From assembly GCA_913062655.1 (NCBI GenBank), contig CAJXXO010000027.1, positions 1-16,301 on the forward strand: a DNA stretch of 16,301 nt, read 5' to 3'. Position numbers and translations under genes: made by a program. Position 1 is the stretch's first letter. Each line of letters begins with the position of its first letter. Shown one piece after another: positions 14,285 through 16,301 of this stretch. Source of the DNA: an uncultured Bacteroidota bacterium (GTDB lineage Bacteria > Bacteroidota > Bacteroidia > Chitinophagales > S012-47). The notes under the pieces are model-generated. The model saw only the letters and a list, made by a program, of their open reading frames with translations. It made no database searches and was not told where the DNA came from.

Positions 14285-15523
14285 TTAGTCTTCAAATTCT
14301 TCTTTCAAGACCTTCAGGATTTCACTTATCGTTTCCTCCTCCAGGTCTGTCCTACGCACCAGTTCATCGGTGCTAAGTTCTAAAACACTTTTAGCAGTAT
14401 CACAACCGATGGCTTTCAATTCATCGATAATCCACTCATCGATCTCATCGGCAAATTCATCCAGGTCAATATCATAGTCTGCGTCATCCGTATCGCGGAA
14501 GACATCAATCTCAAAACCAGTCAACCGGCTGGCCAGCTTGATATTCAACCCCCCTTTTCCGATAGCCAGGGACACCTGATCGGGCTTCAGGAATACCGAT
14601 ACACGGCCTTCCTCCGCCTCAATCTCAATGGATGAGATCTTAGCCGGGCTCAGCGCCCGCTGGATATATAACTGCGTATTGTTGGTGTAATTGATGATAT
14701 CGATGTTCTCGTTTTTCAACTCACGTACAATACCATGGATACGAGAACCTTTCATACCGACACAAGCCCCTACCGGATCGATGCGGTCGTCATACGACTC
14801 TACTGCCACCTTGGCACGCTCTCCGGGCTCACGAACGATATTTTTAATGGTGATCAGGCCGTCAAAGATCTCAGGCACTTCCAACTCCAATAACTTGGCG
14901 AGGAAAGTATTGTCAGTACGGGAAAGGATGATTAGCGGATTATTGTTCCGCATGTCTACCTTCTTTACCACTGCACGTACCGTTTCTCCTTTTTTGAAGA
15001 AGTCTGATGGTATTTGCTCCCCCTTTGGCAAAAACAGTTCATTGCCTTCATCATCGAGCAACAAGATCTCCCGCTTCCATATCTGATAGACTTCAGCACT
15101 AATGATCTCACCAATGCGATCGGAGTATTTCTTGTAAATCTCGTCTTTTTCAAGCTCCAGGATACGCGAGCGCAGGGTCTGGCGGGCAGCCAGGATGGCT
15201 CTGCGCCCAAAACTGACCAGCGTGATTTCTTCGTATACCTCTTCTCCTACTTCATAATCCGGTTCGATCAGAATGGCTTCACTGTAGGCAATTTCGCTGT
15301 TGTCGTCTTCCACTTCCCCATCCGGTACCACTTCGCGTCTCCGATAGATCTCCAAGTCGCCCTTATCGGTATTGACAATGATGTCAAAGTTTTCATCGTC
15401 ACCGTACTTTTTCCGCAACAACGTACGGAAAACGTCTTCCAGCACCTTCATCATGGTGGGCCTGTCGATGTTCTTGAAGTCCTTAAACTCCGAAAACGAT
15501 TCTACGAGCTCGATGCTATTCAT
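14285..15523 (-). CDS. nusA: Transcription elongation/termination factor NusA
   Basis: Binds RNA polymerase and nascent RNA; slows elongation, promotes hairpin-dependent termination and takes part in antitermination. 412 residues. N-terminal RNAP-binding domain about 1-125 (MMKVLEDVFRTLLRKKYG, 24-41; FGRRAILAARQTLRSRIL, 105-122), S1 domain about 133-205, then the first KH domain with YDDRIDPVGACVGMKGSRI (244-262), and the second KH with VSLAIGKGGLNIKLASRLTG (317-336). A short acidic C-terminal tail (345-412) carries one helical repeat-like element (DEWIIDELKAIGCDTAKSVL, 362-381). E. coli NusA (495) has longer C-terminal repeats; shorter forms are usual outside Proteobacteria. Starts 11 bases after rimP and ends 9 bases before infB. 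It may act on the hairpin in the operon's own leader. Confidence 0.97.
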   Translation of the reverse strand: MNSIELVESFSEFKDFKNIDRPTMMKVLEDVFRTLLRKKYGDDENFDIIVNTDKGDLEIYRRREVVPDGEVEDDNSEIAYSEAILIEPDYEVGEEVYEEITLVSFGRRAILAARQTLRSRILELEKDEIYKKYSDRIGEIISAEVYQIWKREILLLDDEGNELFLPKGEQIPSDFFKKGETVRAVVKKVDMRNNNPLIILSRTDNTFLAKLLELEVPEIFDGLITIKNIVREPGERAKVAVESYDDRIDPVGACVGMKGSRIHGIVRELKNENIDIINYTNNTQLYIQRALSPAKISSIEIEAEEGRVSVFLKPDQVSLAIGKGGLNIKLASRLTGFEIDVFRDTDDADYDIDLDEFADEIDEWIIDELKAIGCDTAKSVLELSTDELVRRTDLEEETISEILKVLKEEFED

Positions 15524-15534
15524 AGTAACCTAGT

Positions 15535-15993
15535 TTAAAACGTCACCAAAACTTTAGTCGATTGAATGGCGGAGTAGGGTATCGTTACCGCTTTTTCTAC
15601 CCGCTTTTTAGTTGCCTTATCCTTTGTTTTAATGCGCAAGGTAATCTGCTCGTCATCGGCAGCTTCCAGTTTACCCTTGAGCTTGTCGCCCTCGGTCAAC
15701 TTCACCTCTACCTTGCGCCCTACATTTTTACGGTATTGTCGCTGCATCATCAGGGGTTGTCCCACACCTGGCGAGGATACTTCCAGGTTGTAGTTTTCCG
15801 GCACCAACTGTTCTTCTTCCAAATGCTGCTCCAGGTAGCGGCTGATGCGTGCGCATTGATCGATGGTCAGTCCGGTATCGCTGTCAATAAAGACTTGAAT
15901 GCGCGCCTTGGGCAACGCCTTGACCTCCACTACAAATAGGTCAGTAGCGGCCAGATGCTTGTCTAATAATTCGCGAATACGTGCTTCTACCAT
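15535..15993 (-). CDS. rimP: Ribosome maturation factor RimP
   Basis: Needed for maturation of the 30S subunit; cytosolic. 152 residues from the ATG at 15991-15993 (MVEARIRELLDKHL). An upstream in-frame TTG at 16003-16005 would add four residues (LYIN) and lies at the leader hairpin's edge; I prefer the ATG. N-terminal domain: LFVVEVKALPKARIQVFIDS (about 19-38, counted from ATG) and GLTIDQCARISRYLEQHLEEE (about 41-61). Then the RimP signature LEVSSPGVGQPL (about 70-81) and a C-terminal SH3-like domain (about 85-152) with KGKLEAADDEQITLRI. The family's SPG motif is present; the following G-L/x-D/x-R/x is G-V-G-Q-P-L. First gene of the rimP-nusA-infB-GT9 operon; only about 16 bases separate it from the leader hairpin's T-run. 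Confidence 0.94.
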   Translation of the reverse strand: MVEARIRELLDKHLAATDLFVVEVKALPKARIQVFIDSDTGLTIDQCARISRYLEQHLEEEQLVPENYNLEVSSPGVGQPLMMQRQYRKNVGRKVEVKLTEGDKLKGKLEAADDEQITLRIKTKDKATKKRVEKAVTIPYSAIQSTKVLVTF

Positions 15994-16009
15994 GTTGATG
16001 TACAACTAT

Positions 16010-16037
16010 AAAAAGAGGGGACCGCTAAGTCCCCTCT
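16010..16037 (-). terminator. Intrinsic-terminator-like hairpin in the rimP leader (attenuator or hflX terminator)
   Basis: On the minus strand AGAGGGGAC, loop TTAGCG, GTCCCCTCT, then TTTTAT. The stem is nine bp, perfect and GC-rich, with the last base pair continuing into a T-run (plus-strand A's 16010-16014). It lies between the hflX stop and the rimP ATG, only 16 bases before the ATG and downstream of the promoter match at 16053-16084. It is therefore either an attenuator for the operon, a terminator for hflX, or both. Confidence 0.8.
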
Positions 16038-16052
16038 CCTCAAAATCTTTTG

Positions 16053-16084
16053 CAAAAGTACTGATAATAAAGTTATTATTCAAC
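16053..16084 (-). promoter_or_regulatory. Predicted rimP-nusA-infB promoter (-33/-7)
   Basis: On the minus strand GTTG (plus-strand 16081-16084), a 20-base spacer, then TACTTTTG (16053-16060), an exact TAnnTTTG. This is the Bacteroidota promoter layout with correct spacing, the best in the window. It lies just after the hflX stop (16096-16098). The spacer holds an inverted repeat ATAATAA-AG-TTATTAT (16064-16079, plus-strand reading), and the -7 box overlaps a perfect palindrome CTTTTGCAAAAG (16047-16058). Confidence 0.6.
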
Positions 16085-16095
16085 CTTTTCGGGCA

Positions 16096-16301
16096 TTACA
16101 GCTGCAAGCCGAAAATATCGGTCTCGTAAGGATAGCGCTCTTTATAGAGGCCTACCACCTTCTCGTGAAGCTTGTCTTTTAGGGTGTCCAGGTTGATGCC
16201 CTCGGTAGCTGAAATAAACACGGCATCCTGATTGGCCCGCGTGAGCCAGTTTTTCTGCATCTCCGCCATCAACTCTTCCTTCACTTCATCCTTCAAATAG
16301 G
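16096..16301 (-). CDS. hflX: GTPase HflX, C-terminal end, cut by window edge
   Basis: About 67 codons visible; the reading frame is open to the right edge. The reading (…YLKDEVKEELMAEM, then KNWLTRANQDAVFISATEGI and NLDTLKDKLHEKVVGLYKER, ending YPYETDIFGLQL) matches the end of HflX, a GTPase that splits stalled ribosomes. VFISATEGIN is the G5 (SAx) region of its GTPase domain and RYPY is the typical C-terminal block in this phylum. The stop is TAA at 16096-16098. The visible part lacks the other GTPase motifs, so the identification rests on the C-terminus; a start codon is outside the window. It lies directly upstream of the rimP operon in the same direction. Confidence 0.82.
   Translation of the reverse strand, partial: YLKDEVKEELMAEMQKNWLTRANQDAVFISATEGINLDTLKDKLHEKVVGLYKERYPYETDIFGLQL

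Noticed and set aside
1..16301. CRISPR array, tRNA, rRNA, IS or phage signatures
   Set aside because: Reading both strands I found no regularly spaced repeats, tRNA-like cloverleaf, transposase or integrase; gaps are short and explained.

Overview
The window is a gene-dense stretch of a Bacteroidota chromosome, probably an environmental member (Saprospiria- or Cytophagia-like, inferred only from general protein flavour). Three things support the phylum. The protein families are typical: a SigR-like ECF sigma with a small partner, an unusually long IF-2 with an acidic Pro/Glu/Ala linker, and a GT9 enzyme with a Cys-rich loop. Shine-Dalgarno signals are weak or absent. Five gene starts are preceded by exact copies of the Bacteroidota -7 promoter element TAnnTTTG. 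I see no rRNA, tRNA, IS element, phage gene, CRISPR array or other sign of recent transfer. This is mostly a conserved housekeeping region. The longest stretches without a gene are about 190 and 165 bp, and both are described.

Layout. At the left edge scpA (chromosome condensation, partial, minus) and dxs (isoprenoid precursors, plus) diverge from a shared promoter region. dxs runs into a bidirectional hairpin terminator. From 6819 back to 2481 lies a tight minus-strand operon: CPBP-family membrane protein, DUF2007 protein, cdsA, gdhA, psd and a small secreted Cys-rich protein. cdsA and psd belong to phospholipid synthesis; gdhA is ammonium assimilation and is the odd member. Divergent from it on the plus strand are dusB (tRNA dihydrouridine synthase) and a YugP-like membrane zinc metallopeptidase, ending at a second bidirectional terminator at about 8740. 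Facing them are an ECF sigma factor gene and a small downstream gene that is probably its (degenerate) anti-sigma partner.

The right-hand third is the conserved rimP-nusA-infB operon (ribosome maturation, transcription elongation/termination, translation initiation), extended by a GT9 glycosyltransferase gene 6 bp after infB. The end of hflX lies upstream at the window edge.

The most interesting observations are two. First, the rimP-nusA-infB leader has a strong promoter match followed at once by an intrinsic-terminator-like hairpin just ahead of rimP. This is the geometry of an attenuator in an operon that encodes the termination factor NusA. Second, the C-terminal ~165 residues of the GT9 protein read like a degenerate YrdC/Sua5 (TsaC) domain fused to the glycosyltransferase. 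Both are inferences from reading the sequence. I found no clearly new multi-gene system.
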